From CAWBLP01 sp963721065 (lineage in GTDB: Bacteria > Pseudomonadota > Alphaproteobacteria > Acetobacterales > Acetobacteraceae): DNA of 64,000 nt. Below, one piece after another: positions 16,927 through 25,807 of this stretch. Below the pieces are notes generated by a model. The model was not told the DNA's origin. It worked only from the letters and a program-made list of their open reading frames with translations, and searched no databases. The translations under genes were made by a program, and so were the position numbers. The stretch's first letter is position 1. Each line of letters starts with the position of its first letter. Location of the stretch: assembly GCA_963721065.1 (NCBI GenBank), contig CAVRHO010000002.1:1302001-1366000 (forward strand). The letters run 5' to 3'.

Positions 16927-17607
16927 ATGACCTCGGCGGCGTCATCCCGCGTCCTGGCGCTGGACTCGTCCCTGGCACGGTGCGCCGCGGCGGTCGTGGC
17001 GGGGGAGCAGGTCCTGGCGATCGAGCAGGAGGATCTGCAGCGCGGCCAGGCAGCCCGACTTCCTGTAATGGCGCAGGCGGTGCTGGAGCAGGCCGGCGTC
17101 ACCGCCGCCGATCTCGACCTGGTCGCGGTGACGGTCGGCCCGGGCAGCTTCACCGGCATCCGTGCGGGGCTCGCGCTGGCGCACGGCCTGGCGCTTGCGG
17201 CGGGACGGCCCCTGATCGGTGTCAGCGTCGGTGAGGCGCTGGCGGTTGCGCTCCCACAGGTGACCGGGCGTGTCGTCTGGTCGGCGATCGACAGCCGCCG
17301 CGGCCGGGTGTTCCTGGAGCATGACGGCGCGGTGACTGCCTGTCGGCTGGATGCACTGCCGGCGCCGCCCGGACCGGTTGCCCTGGCCGGTGACGCGGCG
17401 CGCGAGGTGGCCGCCCGCCTGGCCGCGCAGGACCACGATGTGCTGCTGACCGCCCTGCGTTTGCCGGAGCCGCTCCATATCGCGCTGGCCGCCCGCCGGC
17501 GCGCCGCCGGTCTGCTGCCGCCACGCCCCGCGCAGCCGCTCTATGTCGATCCGCCGGAGGTGCGGCTTCCGGCCGGAGGCCTGCGTCCGCCGCCGGTGGC
17601 GTCATGA
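16927..17607 (+). CDS. tsaB: tRNA threonylcarbamoyladenosine biosynthesis protein TsaB
   Basis: Partner of TsaD in making t6A37 on ANN-decoding tRNAs. The 226-residue protein has the ASKHA-fold start VLALDSSLARCAAAV and the TsaB signature VTVGPGSFTGIRAGLALAHG near residue 73. ATG 16927 is preferred because GGGG lies about 9 bp upstream; ATG 16918 is the alternative. Its stop overlaps the rimI start by 4 bp (ATGA), the classic tsaB-rimI pairing. Confidence 0.93.
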   Translation: MTSAASSRVLALDSSLARCAAAVVAGEQVLAIEQEDLQRGQAARLPVMAQAVLEQAGVTAADLDLVAVTVGPGSFTGIRAGLALAHGLALAAGRPLIGVSVGEALAVALPQVTGRVVWSAIDSRRGRVFLEHDGAVTACRLDALPAPPGPVALAGDAAREVAARLAAQDHDVLLTALRLPEPLHIALAARRRAAGLLPPRPAQPLYVDPPEVRLPAGGLRPPPVAS

Positions 17608-18035
17608 CCTGGTCGGTGGAAGCGGCGCATGCGTCCCAGGCCGAGGCTCTGTCGGCCATCCATCGTGCCGCGTTCCCGCCGCGTGAGGTCTGGGGCGGCG
17701 ACGCGATCGCCCTTCAGCTTGTCATGCCCGGGACATTCGGCCTGGTGGAAGTGCGGGGAGGCATGCTGCTCGCCCGCGTCGCCGCCGATGAGGCCGAGGT
17801 CCTGACCCTCGCGGTCTTGCCCGCTCTGCGCCGCCAGGGGCTGGGCCGCGCGCTGCTGCAGGCCGCGATGGCCGAGGCGCGCCGCCGCGGGGCCGCCGCC
17901 ATGACGCTGGAGGTTGCGGTGGACAACGTCCCGGCCCGCGATCTGTATCAGCGCGCGGGGTTCACGCAGGTGGGGCGTCGCCGACGCTACTATGCGAGCG
18001 GGGCGGATGCGCTGGTTCTGCGGGCGGCGCTGTAG
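17604..18035 (+). CDS. rimI: Ribosomal protein S18-alanine N-acetyltransferase-like GNAT
   Basis: A 143-residue GNAT acetyltransferase. The acetyl-CoA-binding motif LPALRRQGLGRALLQAAM is near residues 73-90, and EVAVDNVPARDLYQRAGF near 103-120 is the RimI-type block that ends with the conserved aromatic residue. It starts within the tsaB stop codon, so translation is coupled. Family members acetylate the N-terminus of S18 and in some species other proteins. Confidence 0.9.
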   Translation: MTWSVEAAHASQAEALSAIHRAAFPPREVWGGDAIALQLVMPGTFGLVEVRGGMLLARVAADEAEVLTLAVLPALRRQGLGRALLQAAMAEARRRGAAAMTLEVAVDNVPARDLYQRAGFTQVGRRRRYYASGADALVLRAAL

Positions 18036-18156
18036 CCCCGGCTTCACCATCCGGTCCGCGTCTGTGCTCGATGGCCGCGCGTGCGGCGCCGGTCCTGCGC
18101 GTCATGGCCGGGTTGGCTCATGGTCGGCCGGCGGGTCGCGCCGGAGGACAGGCTCC

Positions 18157-18230
18157 GGCCGGGCATCCACAATTTTTGCTGACGGCGGCTACAAAAAAGA
18201 CGTGGATGGCCCGCCTGCGCGGGCCATGAC
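18157..18230. repeat. Type B intergenic palindromic element
   Basis: CATCCACAATTTTTG and AAAAAAGACGTGGATGG form the inner hairpin; GGCCCGCCTGCGCGGGCC is the terminal palindrome on the right. It follows rimI and runs directly into a 22-bp tandem array. Confidence 0.7.
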
Positions 18231-18295
18231 GCTGAATGGCCGACCGTGTGTGGCTGAATGGCTGACCGTGTGTGGCTGAATGGCTGACCGTGTGT
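18230..18295. repeat. Tandem repeat, 22 bp x 3
   Basis: The unit GGCTGAATGGCTGACCGTGTGT occurs three times head to tail (18230-18251 with two changes, 18252-18273, 18274-18295). It abuts the type B element and ends 23 bp before the coq7 stop. Confidence 0.9.
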
Positions 18296-18318
18296 GAACG
18301 AATACAACCGGCCTGGTG

Positions 18319-18865
18319 TCAGACCCGCTCGCTGATCGCGATGGCGGCGCGGCAGCCGGCCTTGATTGCGGCCGACAGCAGCCGGTAACCGGGCGCCTGG
18401 GTGGCGCCGTGGGTCAGGGCGATGTCGCGGTGCTCCAGTTCCTCGTCGCGGAATCGGACCAGGTCGTCGCGCAATTCGGCCTCCGACGCGTCGAGCTCCG
18501 CGATCTGGCCGCCGTAGTGCGCGTCGATCGTCTCCTCCACCGCCGCCGTGCAGGCCATCGCCGCACGCTCGCCCAGCGCCGCCGTCGCCGCGCCCAGGGC
18601 GAACCCGGCCAGGTGCCACAGCGGCAGCAGCGCGGTGGGGCGCACCCGGCGCCGCGCCACCAGGTCGGAAAAGCGGTCGAGATGCTGCTGCTCCTGGTCC
18701 CGCATGTGGTGCAGCAGAGCCGCCTTGTCGCTGCGGCCCAGGACCGCCAGTTGGCCGGCGTAGATCCGTGCCGCGCCGGTACTCGCCGGCGTGGTCCACC
18801 CGGATGATCCGCTCCACCCGCTCGCGCGACGTCGGGTCGCCCGGCAAAGTCCGTTGGTCGCTCAT
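18319..18865 (-). pseudogene. coq7: coq7, ubiquinone biosynthesis di-iron hydroxylase, interrupted by one frameshift
   Basis: COQ7 hydroxylates demethoxyubiquinone, the penultimate step of ubiquinone synthesis. The first frame reads RERVERIIRVDHAGEY; the second continues ARIYAGQLAVLGRSDKAA and MRDQEQQHLDRF, with VEETIDAHY and RDEELEHRDIA further on. All di-iron ligands (Glu in HAGEY, two ExxH pairs, Glu in VEET) are present. The frames join if one C is removed at about 18778, where GAGTACCGGC should read GAGTACGGC, giving a normal 181-residue protein. The start overlaps the dsbB stop (ATGA). No other decay is visible, so a sequence error or a very recent mutation is likely. Confidence 0.85.
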
Positions 18866-19371
18866 CTGCGCCGCCTTTCGCTGTCCCAGACGTAGAACCC
18901 CAGCACGACGGCGAAGGCAACGCTGAACCACAGGTTCATCATGGCCATGGAAATCGGCAGGCCGGGAATCAAATAGGTCGGCGCGTCACACGGCTTTGCC
19001 GGACGCGCCGGCATCGACGCCAGGCGCTCGGCGATCGTCCCGCCGTGGAACTGCGGCGCCGCGCATTCCGGCAGCGGGCTGGGCCACCAGCCGAACTCTA
19101 CGCCGACATGCACGAAGGCGATCACCGCGTCGCCCAGCAGGGCGAGCACCGCCAGCCCCAGCAAGGCCCGCCCTACCGGTCGCGGCGTGATCAGCGCCAG
19201 CAGGCCGAGCGCGATGACGATACGCAGCGGCCAGCGTTCCAGCAGGCACAGCGCACAGGGCACCAGTCCGCCCCAGTGCTCCGACGCCAGGGCCAGGCCG
19301 AGCGCCGCGGCGGCAAGCAGCGTGGTGAGCAGGGCCAGCATGCGCAAGGAGACGGATGGCATGTCCGGCAT
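18862..19371 (-). CDS. dsbB: Disulfide bond formation protein B
   Basis: Inner-membrane quinone reductase that reoxidises DsbA. The 169-residue protein has four hydrophobic helices. The first periplasmic loop holds VPCALCLLERW (Cys39 and Cys42), which pairs with quinone; the second holds Cys103 and Cys128, before the conserved PTYLIPGLPISMAMMN. Met1 or Met4 may be the start; neither has a strong ribosome binding site. It is translationally coupled to coq7, a sensible partner because DsbB needs ubiquinone. Confidence 0.92.
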   Translation of the reverse strand: MPDMPSVSLRMLALLTTLLAAAALGLALASEHWGGLVPCALCLLERWPLRIVIALGLLALITPRPVGRALLGLAVLALLGDAVIAFVHVGVEFGWWPSPLPECAAPQFHGGTIAERLASMPARPAKPCDAPTYLIPGLPISMAMMNLWFSVAFAVVLGFYVWDSERRRR

Positions 19372-19457
19372 GTGCGACGGTTTTCGGCCGGAGGCAAGTT
19401 GCCGAGTGTTTACCTGCCGCCTAGGCTCCCCGTCCGCACCGCAAGAGGGAGGGGAGT

Positions 19458-20087
19458 ATGCGCCGCATCGTCTGGGGCCGCGCCACGTCCAGCAACGTCA
19501 TGAAGGTTCTGTGGGGGCTCGGCGAGCTGAACCTGCCGTTCGAGCGCGTCGATGTCGGCGGGTCCTTCGGCAAGACCGACACGCCGGAGTATCGCGCCAT
19601 GAACCCGACCGGGCTGGTGCCGACCTTGCAGGAAGATGCGTTCACGCTGTGGGAGAGCAACGTGATCCTGCGCTACCTGTGTCATGCGCATGCGCCGAAG
19701 TCGCCGTTGTGGCCGCAGGACCCGCAGGCACGCGCCAATATCGACCGCTGGATGGACGCGCAGCAGACCCAACTGAACCGGCCGATGGGCGTCGTGTTCT
19801 GGGGTCTGGTGCGCACGCCGGCGGACAAACGCGACCCCCAGGCGATTCAGCAGGGGGCGGCGGATGCGGCGAAAGCCTGGAACCTGATCGGGGCGGGGCT
19901 GACGAAGCACGCCTATGTCGCCGGCGATGCGCTGACGCTGGCGGATATCCCGTGGGGCGTGCATGCGCATCGCTGGTTCAACATGGATTTCGACCGGCCG
20001 GATGTTCCGGGTCTGCGCGCGTGGTACGACCGGCTGTGCGAGCGCCCCGCCTATCAGCAGGCTGTGGTGAGCTGTCCGATCGTGTGA
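19458..20087 (+). CDS. Glutathione S-transferase family protein
   Basis: A 209-residue cytosolic GST. The thioredoxin-like N-terminal domain holds WGRATSSNVMKVLW near residue 6, the cis-Pro block NPTGLVPTLQED near 49 and WESNVILRYLCH near 66 (Glu-Ser contacting the glutathione gamma-Glu). The helical C-terminal domain includes GDALTLADIPWG near 156 with the conserved Asp. GGGAGGGGAGT precedes the ATG. It is alone, divergent from dsbB. Confidence 0.92.
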   Translation: MRRIVWGRATSSNVMKVLWGLGELNLPFERVDVGGSFGKTDTPEYRAMNPTGLVPTLQEDAFTLWESNVILRYLCHAHAPKSPLWPQDPQARANIDRWMDAQQTQLNRPMGVVFWGLVRTPADKRDPQAIQQGAADAAKAWNLIGAGLTKHAYVAGDALTLADIPWGVHAHRWFNMDFDRPDVPGLRAWYDRLCERPAYQQAVVSCPIV

Positions 20088-20114
20088 CCTGGGTTGGGTT
20101 CTGCCAGCCTGAAC

Positions 20115-20200
20115 GTCATGGCTCGCGCAGCCATCCATCGGCGGCTTTTCGTTGCTGCCATCGGCAAAGTCGTGGATGGTCCGCCTTCGGGGCTGTAACC
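20115..20200. repeat. Type B intergenic palindromic element
   Basis: CCATCCATCGGCGGC and AAAGTCGTGGATGGTCCGCC mark a degenerate inverted pair just after the GST gene. Confidence 0.55.
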
Positions 20201-20247
20201 CAAATCCCCGTTCTGTCGTGGCGGGCAGCTCGAGGGCAGACGTACAG

Positions 20248-20390
20248 CGTCGTGGCGGGCGCAGGCCCGCCACCCACGGCTGAGTCACCGGATCACACCG
20301 TTGCGAATGTCCGGCCGACAAGTTCGCCAGTATCGGCGCGACTTCGGCATGACAAAGTCGTGGGTGGCGGGCCTGCGCCCGCCACGACGT
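20248..20390. repeat. Type B element with 30-bp perfect terminal arms
   Basis: The left arm CGTCGTGGCGGGCGCAGGCC (20249 on) and the right arm GGCCTGCGCCCGCCACGACG (20371-20390) are exact reverse complements extending over about 30 bp, with about 80 bp between. It is the best-preserved copy of this family together with that at 62.1-62.25 kb. Confidence 0.8.
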
Positions 20391-20453
20391 GGTGCGCTGC
20401 GCCGGCGCCGTCCTCGCAACGGCTTGGCGGGATGGGATTACGCCGCCCTCCGA

Positions 20454-20504
20454 CCATGACGGTGCTGACCATGACGGTGCGTGAGGCCATGACGGTGCGT
20501 GGGC
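20454..20504. repeat. Short tandem array of CCATGACGGTG units
   Basis: Three head-to-tail copies of CCATGACGGTGC with 15-18 bp spacing lie about 60 bp after the type B element. A sister array of 15-bp units is at 30.5 kb. Confidence 0.7.
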
Positions 20505-20574
20505 TGCCAAGGCCCAGACTCACTCGCGGGTTGAGCGCTGTGCCTGTTTGTGCCGGAGGCGGTTCGTTCCTGCG

Positions 20575-20823
20575 CTAGCCTTGTGTCGGACTGCCCTGCC
20601 GCTGCGCCAGGCGTCCCCCGTGAGGGCCAAGCAACGGTGTGAACATTCCGGGATAGTGCAGCGTGGTCCCCGGCAAGGGACGTTCTTTCAGAAGAACGCT
20701 GCCGCTGAGTTTGAACGATGCTGCAACGGGCGTGTGTTCGGCCTGCGTTCGCTGCGTCGGAATCGATGCGAACGCAGATCCGGCTGTCAGGAGCAACGCT
20801 GAAAACACGATAAGTCCGCGCAT
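20575..20823 (-). CDS. Small exported protein of unknown function
   Basis: An 82-residue product starting MRGLIVFSALLLTAGSAFAS, a clean Sec signal peptide with probable cleavage after AFA. GGAGG lies 7 bp before the ATG, which supports translation. The mature part (about 60 residues) has no Cys and no recognised domain; it is basic and ends with a Gly/Gln-rich stretch. It follows another small exported-protein gene on the same strand after 82 bp. I do not recognise a family. Confidence 0.6.
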   Translation of the reverse strand: MRGLIVFSALLLTAGSAFASIPTQRTQAEHTPVAASFKLSGSVLLKERPLPGTTLHYPGMFTPLLGPHGGRLAQRQGSPTQG

Positions 20824-20905
20824 GAGACACCTCCGCCACAGCAGGTGGGCGGGCGGCGGAACGGTTCCCAGATGGCTGCACGGCGTCGTGACAAGCCAGA
20901 CCGGC

Positions 20906-21238
20906 TCAGGCTTCCGGTCCCTTGATGAAGCACATGATGCCGACATAAGGGGTGTAGCACACCACCGCCCGGCCGGTCGGATTGTCGGTGCGGCTCAGAA
21001 TCGTGTGCTTCGGAACGGTTTTCCAGTGTCCGTTCACCTTGGCCTGGTAATGGCCGCCCTTGATGCGGAAATCGGTCTGCCGGCAGTCCGCGATCGAACA
21101 GCACGACGCGCCGGTTCCCGGCTGACGCAGGCTGTGGAACCACGGCGCCAAAGACATGTCGGCGTTCTTCGGCGGACGTGCCTCGGCTGAACCCATCATC
21201 AGGCCAAGTGCCATCCCAATCATCAGCACGTGTTTCAT
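20906..21238 (-). CDS. Small exported Cys-containing conserved hypothetical protein
   Basis: A 110-residue product with signal peptide MKHVLMIGMALGLMMGSAEA. The mature part contains LAPWFHSLRQPGTGASCCS, DCRQTDFRIKGGHYQAKVNG and TDNPTGRAVVCYTPYVGIMC, a pattern I recall from uncharacterised secreted proteins of Rhizobiales and Acetobacteraceae. Five cysteines, including an adjacent pair, suggest disulfides or metal binding in the periplasm. The ATG at 21238 is preferred over a GTG three codons upstream. The next gene, another small exported protein, is 82 bp downstream. No function is assigned. Confidence 0.75.
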   Translation of the reverse strand: MKHVLMIGMALGLMMGSAEARPPKNADMSLAPWFHSLRQPGTGASCCSIADCRQTDFRIKGGHYQAKVNGHWKTVPKHTILSRTDNPTGRAVVCYTPYVGIMCFIKGPEA

Positions 21239-21415
21239 GCGCACCACCGAGAGAAAATCCCGGGGTGCAGGTAGTCAAAGGTGGCACATGGGAAGCCGGC
21301 CTGCACCCGAACGTGAGCCGGTTGGCGAACACGTCCGTTCGAGGCAACAACAGGCGGTGATTCGAGCCGGAGGGGAAACCGTTACCGACCCGGTCTCGTG
21401 TCAGGCGATCTCCTG

Positions 21416-21847
21416 TCAGGCGACCAGGCGGCGGGCGACATCGATCACGCGGTACGCTTCGCTCCACAGGCGGAACGCCGGCAACCCGTCCAGCGGCGCC
21501 CAGACGGCTTCGGTGACGTCGGACCCGGCGATCGGCTCGCCGCTCTCCCACCGCGTCGCGAAGTCGAGGATCGTGTAGTGGAACTGCACCCGCCCCGCAG
21601 CGTCCTGGCGGATGTTGTCCACGTGTGCGGCGAAGTGCAGGGGACCAACGGTCAGGCCCGTTTCCTCCAGCAATTCGCGCCTTGCGGCCTGTTCCACGGT
21701 TTCGCCGACCTCCTGCGCGCCACCCGGCAGCGTCCAACTGCCGATATTGGGCGGCTTGCCACGCCGTACCAGCAACACGCTGTCCTGCTTCAGCACCACG
21801 ATCCCGATGCCGACGATGGGCCGGACCGGATACTCGCGGTCGCTCAA
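21416..21847 (-). CDS. Nudix hydrolase
   Basis: A 143-residue Nudix pyrophosphohydrolase. The Nudix box runs from Gly43 (GGAQEVGETVEQAARREL) to LEETGL at about residue 65 and contains all conserved Glu/Arg residues; KPPNIGSWTLPGG just before it is typical of NUDT1/ADP-ribose-type members. The start is TTG at 21847, overlapping the upstream stop (TTGA), so it is coupled to the DUF4340 gene. It is the last gene of the GldAFG-like operon, an unusual position for which I know no explanation. Confidence 0.85.
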   Translation of the reverse strand: MSDREYPVRPIVGIGIVVLKQDSVLLVRRGKPPNIGSWTLPGGAQEVGETVEQAARRELLEETGLTVGPLHFAAHVDNIRQDAAGRVQFHYTILDFATRWESGEPIAGSDVTEAVWAPLDGLPAFRLWSEAYRVIDVARRLVA

Positions 21848-22914
21848 GGTTTGGCCCCCGCATGAGCCGCGGTGTCGTCCGAGGCCTTCAGCGTGGCAAC
21901 GCTCGGCAGCAGCGCATGTTCCTTCCAGGCACCAAGCGTGTAGGTCCAGCCGGAGAGCTTGTGTTCCAGCCGGCTCGCCTGTGACTCGCTCTTGCCGGTG
22001 CCGGCGACCTCGAACCGCACCAGGATGTGGCGGTCGCCGGTCGGCTTCGACGGATCCGTGACGGACGGGTGAAACACGGTGATGGCCACCGTCATGCCGT
22101 TCGTCGTGGTGAACACGGAATGGCCGGCCGGGCTGCCCGCCCTGTCGTCGGTCTTGTGCACGTCCTCGAAGGTGAGCAGTTCCAGGGCACGGGAGACATC
22201 CGCCAGCTTGTAGTCATCCAGCTTCGGATGTTCCGCCGGCCGCTGCAAGACCAGCTTGTCGCCGTCCCGGTCCAGCTCCACCGTGCTGTTGCCTTCGGTG
22301 GAAACGACCTTGGCGATCTGCGCATGGTCGAGGTTCATGATGTCGCGGTCCAGCCAGGTCTGCGGATCGGCGTCCACCTGCAGGCCGCCGTCGGCCAGCC
22401 AGCTTTGTTTGTGGCCGGGACGGCGAACATAGACCTGGTCGGGAACATCGCCCTGCGTACGCACGCGGCGATGGCCGACAATGAGCGACAGGATCGGCTT
22501 GCCGGTGCCGTCCACCAGGCGCAGCAGGTCGGCGGTGCCGTTGGTATCCGTGGCGGTGGGATCTTCGACGCCCAGGATCGAATACTGCTTGGGGTCGGAT
22601 GTGCGCGGCTCCACCAGGCGCAGTTCGGTCAATGCGGTGAACATGCTGCGCAGCTTGGTTTCCTGCACCGGGTAGAGGCTGCGGTCGGTCAGTCCCCATG
22701 TACCGCCGTGCCGCTCGATCGTCAGTGGCTTGCCCTGGCTGACGATCTCCACCTTCTGCGCCTTGGGCAGCTCTGCCGTCAGGCCGGGGAACATCAGCTT
22801 GCCGGAATTGACCGAGTCCTGTTCCGAGGGCGCGGTGGCAACGCCGTAATACCAGCCGCCGCCCAGCGCGATCACGCCGACAGCGACCAGGGCCAGGAGA
22901 GTACGAGGCCTCAT
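21844..22914 (-). CDS. DUF4340 domain protein of a gliding-type ABC operon
   Basis: A 356-residue protein with one N-terminal membrane anchor (LLALVAVGVIALGGGWYYG) and a large periplasmic part. VEIVSQGKPLTIERHGGTWG, RSMFTALTELRLVEP and YKLADVSRALELLTFEDV are the repeated beta-rich DUF4340 modules. Such proteins regularly follow GldF/GldG-like genes in proteobacteria and are thought to be part of the same complex. I chose ATG 22914 because it immediately precedes the membrane anchor; the longer open frame is spurious. It lies 49 bp after the GldG-like gene. Confidence 0.85.
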   Translation of the reverse strand: MRPRTLLALVAVGVIALGGGWYYGVATAPSEQDSVNSGKLMFPGLTAELPKAQKVEIVSQGKPLTIERHGGTWGLTDRSLYPVQETKLRSMFTALTELRLVEPRTSDPKQYSILGVEDPTATDTNGTADLLRLVDGTGKPILSLIVGHRRVRTQGDVPDQVYVRRPGHKQSWLADGGLQVDADPQTWLDRDIMNLDHAQIAKVVSTEGNSTVELDRDGDKLVLQRPAEHPKLDDYKLADVSRALELLTFEDVHKTDDRAGSPAGHSVFTTTNGMTVAITVFHPSVTDPSKPTGDRHILVRFEVAGTGKSESQASRLEHKLSGWTYTLGAWKEHALLPSVATLKASDDTAAHAGAKP

Positions 22915-22963
22915 CGCGCCGACTCCATGTACCGCTGCCAAACCGTCTTCCGCTGCATGGTCC

Positions 22964-24878
22964 TCATGCCCGTGCCCTCGCTCGGCGTTGGCGGCGCACC
23001 AGACCGAGCGCAAGCGCCAGGATGATCAGGATCGCGGGGACCAGGACGATGTTGAACACGCGCAGTTCGGTCTCCAGGCGGTCGATGTCCCGGTTCAGAT
23101 CCCGCTGCACGGCGCGCAGCTTTTCCCTGGTCGCGACGACGTCCTTACGCGCGGCCTGGATCGCCTGCTGTTGCTGCGGGGTGATCACCGCTTGGGCGCT
23201 GGCCTGCTCGGGGCCGTTGCTGCCGCCGTCGCGCAGCGTCCTCAGCTGCTTTTCCACCTGCTGCAGGTGCGTCTTCAGCGCCTGCTCGGTCTGGCGAAAC
23301 TTCGCCTCGGCCTGGCTCTGCATTTCGTTCACCAGCGTGAAGGGACGTGAGCCGTCGCCGCGTGCCCGCAGGCCGATCAGCGCGTCGCCTCCGGCCAGCG
23401 TATCGACCAGGTTGGCGACGAAGGGACCGTCATCGCTGAACGGCAGCGCGGTCTTCTGGCCGAAGAAGTCGGTGATGTGCACCCAGAAGCGGTCCGACAG
23501 GATGTCGGAATCGGCGACCACCACCAGGTTGGCCGGGCTCTTGGTGTGCGCGATATAGGCCGGGAAAGTCCTTCGGCCGCTTCTTGCCCTTCGCCAGCGG
23601 CGGCGGGCCGCTGAACGCCGACTTCAGCGTGCCGCGAACCCGTGCGGCGATCACGCGCGGCTTTCCGTCGGGCTTGAAGTTCGCCAGCACCTTGGCCGGA
23701 TCGGGCATCTTCACCTCACTCACCGGCAGGACGCCGACGCGGCCGGTGGCGGTGAGCAGGGGGGTGAAGGTGATCGACGCCTTGGGCGCCTTCCTGATGA
23801 ACCCAGGCGAACCGACGCTGATCTCCTGCAGATTGGCGGTCGCTGGATCGTTGTGATTGATACCGTTCTTGTCGATGTTGAACCAGGCGACGTAGTTCGT
23901 CGCCTCGACCTGCGCATCCGGGCCGGCGCGCACGCGCCAGGCGCCGGTCAGGTCGCCCACGACCTTCGTGGGATCGAATTCGATGCCCCAGGCCTTGAAC
24001 AGCTTCTTCAGGTCGGAATGCGTATCCGACGGCGGCATGCCGGTTCGCGACGGCGTGGCTGCCATCGCCTCGCTCCACGGATCCACCATCACCATCAGCC
24101 GGCCGCCACGCATCACGAACTGGTCGATGGCGTAGAGCGTGTCCTGGGACAGATGCTGTGCCTCGGCGACCAGCAGCACCTGCACATCCGGCGGGATCAC
24201 CTGCGCATCGGTGGAAATGGTCTTCACCTTGTTGGTCTGCCGCAGCATCTGGGTGACGGCGTAAGGCTGCCCGCCTGCGCGCCCCTGTGTCATCATCATC
24301 AGGCGTGCATTGCCGTCCAGCGGCAGCGAGGACATCAAGCCCACGACGGGCTGTTTTGGCTTCGACAGCTCATAGACCAGCTTGGTGAGGTCGTATTCCA
24401 GGAAACGTTCACGGTCCGGCTGGAAGAAGGCGATGGTGCGTTCGTCGTCCAGCATGTTGCTGCCGGCGAGGCCGAAATAGAGCTTGGTGCCGCTCTGATC
24501 CACCGGCACGCCCTGCAGGCCATCGGCCAGCGCCTGGTCCTCGGTGCGGCTGAACGGTTCGGGGTTGTAGAATTTCAGCTTGATCTTGCCGTGTGCGGCT
24601 GCGGCGTATTCCTGCAGCATCTCGCGCACGTGGTCGGCGTAACTGCCGTACAGCGGCGCGGCGGCGCCAAGCTCCCGCGAGTAGAACAGGCGCAGCGTGA
24701 TCGGCTCCTTCAGCCCGGCGAGGATTTTCCTGGTGCCGGGCGACAATGTGTAGATGTGGTTCTGGGTCAGATCGACATGCACGTTGGCGAGCCGAGCATC
24801 GGCGAACATGTTGACGCCGATGACGATCGCCGCGACGGCGAGCACGCCGATGATCGAGGTGAGCAGGCGGCCACGCAT
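22964..24878 (-). pseudogene. GldG-like ABC transporter auxiliary protein, one frameshift
   Basis: GldG-type proteins (ABC_transp_aux domain) are membrane-anchored periplasmic subunits paired with a GldF permease. N-terminal anchor LLTSIIGVLAVAAIVIGVNM, then DLTQNHIYTLSPGTRKIL, KQPVVGLMSSLPLDG and FVMRGGRLMVMVDPWSEAM are visible. The first frame leaves the conserved path at KGKKRPKDF; the second resumes TKSPANLVVVADSDILSD and runs through a coiled coil to a C-terminal helix VLVPAILIILALALGLV. Removing one base of the GGG run at about 23562-23564 gives one protein of about 637 residues. It may be intact in the living cell. Confidence 0.85.
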
Positions 24879-24882
24879 CGTG

Positions 24883-25614
24883 TCAGTCGGCCTTCCGTTG
24901 TTCGACCAGGACGGTGTTGAGGAACAGCCAGAATCCCATGAAGCTGGCGAAGAAGATCAGGTCGCGCACCGACACCACGCCGCGGGTGAAGTCCTGGAAC
25001 CGGTCGATCACGGTGATGCGGCGTGCGATGGCGGCCAGTGCGGGGCTGTTCTTCGACAGGAAGTCGCTGACCACCGGATAGGAGGTAACGGCGAACACGA
25101 AGCACACGGCGACGCCAAGCACGAAGGCGATCACCTGGTTTCGGGTCAGCGCGGAGAGCGCCGATCCCACCGACAGGAACGCGCCGGCGACCAGCAGCGA
25201 ACCGACATAGCCCGACGCGATGACGCCGTTGTCCGGCGAGCCGAGGATGTTCACCGTGATGACGATCGGGAAGGTCAGCAGCAGGGCGATGGCACAGAAT
25301 GCCCATGCGGCGAGGAACTTCCCCAGCACCGCCTGGCCCTGGGTGATGGGCAGCGTCAGCAGCAGTTCGATGGTGCCCAGCCGCCGTTCCTCGGCCCACA
25401 GGCGCATGGTGATGGCGGGGACCAGCAGCAGGAACACCCAGGGGATGAAGGTGAAGAACGGGTTCAGGTCGGCCTGGCCGCGGCTGAAGAAGTCACCCAG
25501 GTTGAAGGTCAGCGCGCCCTGCAGGACCAGGAAGATCACGATGAACACGGTGGCCACGGGCGTGGCGAAGTAACCGGAAAGTTCGCGGCCGGCGATGATG
25601 AAGACGTTACGCAT
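24883..25614 (-). CDS. GldF-like ABC transporter permease
   Basis: A 243-residue ABC-2 type permease with six predicted helices. The N-terminus VFIIAGRELSGYFATPVATV, then FFTFIPWVFLLLVPAITMRL and WAEERRLGTIELLLTLPIT near residue 73 are typical of the GldF/NosY group. The start at ATG 25614 is the first in a context giving this N-terminus. It ends 4 bp before the GldG-like start and is preceded by the ATPase gene after a 193-bp spacer that contains a palindromic repeat. The exported substrate of these systems is not known outside Bacteroidetes gliding. Confidence 0.88.
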   Translation of the reverse strand: MRNVFIIAGRELSGYFATPVATVFIVIFLVLQGALTFNLGDFFSRGQADLNPFFTFIPWVFLLLVPAITMRLWAEERRLGTIELLLTLPITQGQAVLGKFLAAWAFCAIALLLTFPIVITVNILGSPDNGVIASGYVGSLLVAGAFLSVGSALSALTRNQVIAFVLGVAVCFVFAVTSYPVVSDFLSKNSPALAAIARRITVIDRFQDFTRGVVSVRDLIFFASFMGFWLFLNTVLVEQRKAD

Positions 25615-25663
25615 CAGTGCTGGTCCGGTGAGGCATGGACGGTCGGGGGCGCGGGCCGTGCTC

Positions 25664-25790
25664 CTCCACCTGCCCCTTGCGGAAGGGGGATGGCGGAGGG
25701 AGCGCGCATGCGGGATCCGCAGGCTGGGGGGCACGCACGACCCATCCGGCTGGCCCCTGCCGAAAGGGGAGGGGGAGCTTGGGCCGGCAC
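25664..25790. repeat. REP-like inverted repeats inside the ABC operon
   Basis: CTGCCCCTTGCGGAAGGGGG and TGGCCCCTGCCGAAAGGGGA are two similar hairpins facing each other about 70 bp apart. They occupy most of the spacer between the ATPase and permease genes. A related CCTC-rich pair lies near 45.33-45.43 kb upstream of smpB. Confidence 0.5.
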
Positions 25791-25807
25791 ACGCGCCAGC
25801 AGCGCGC

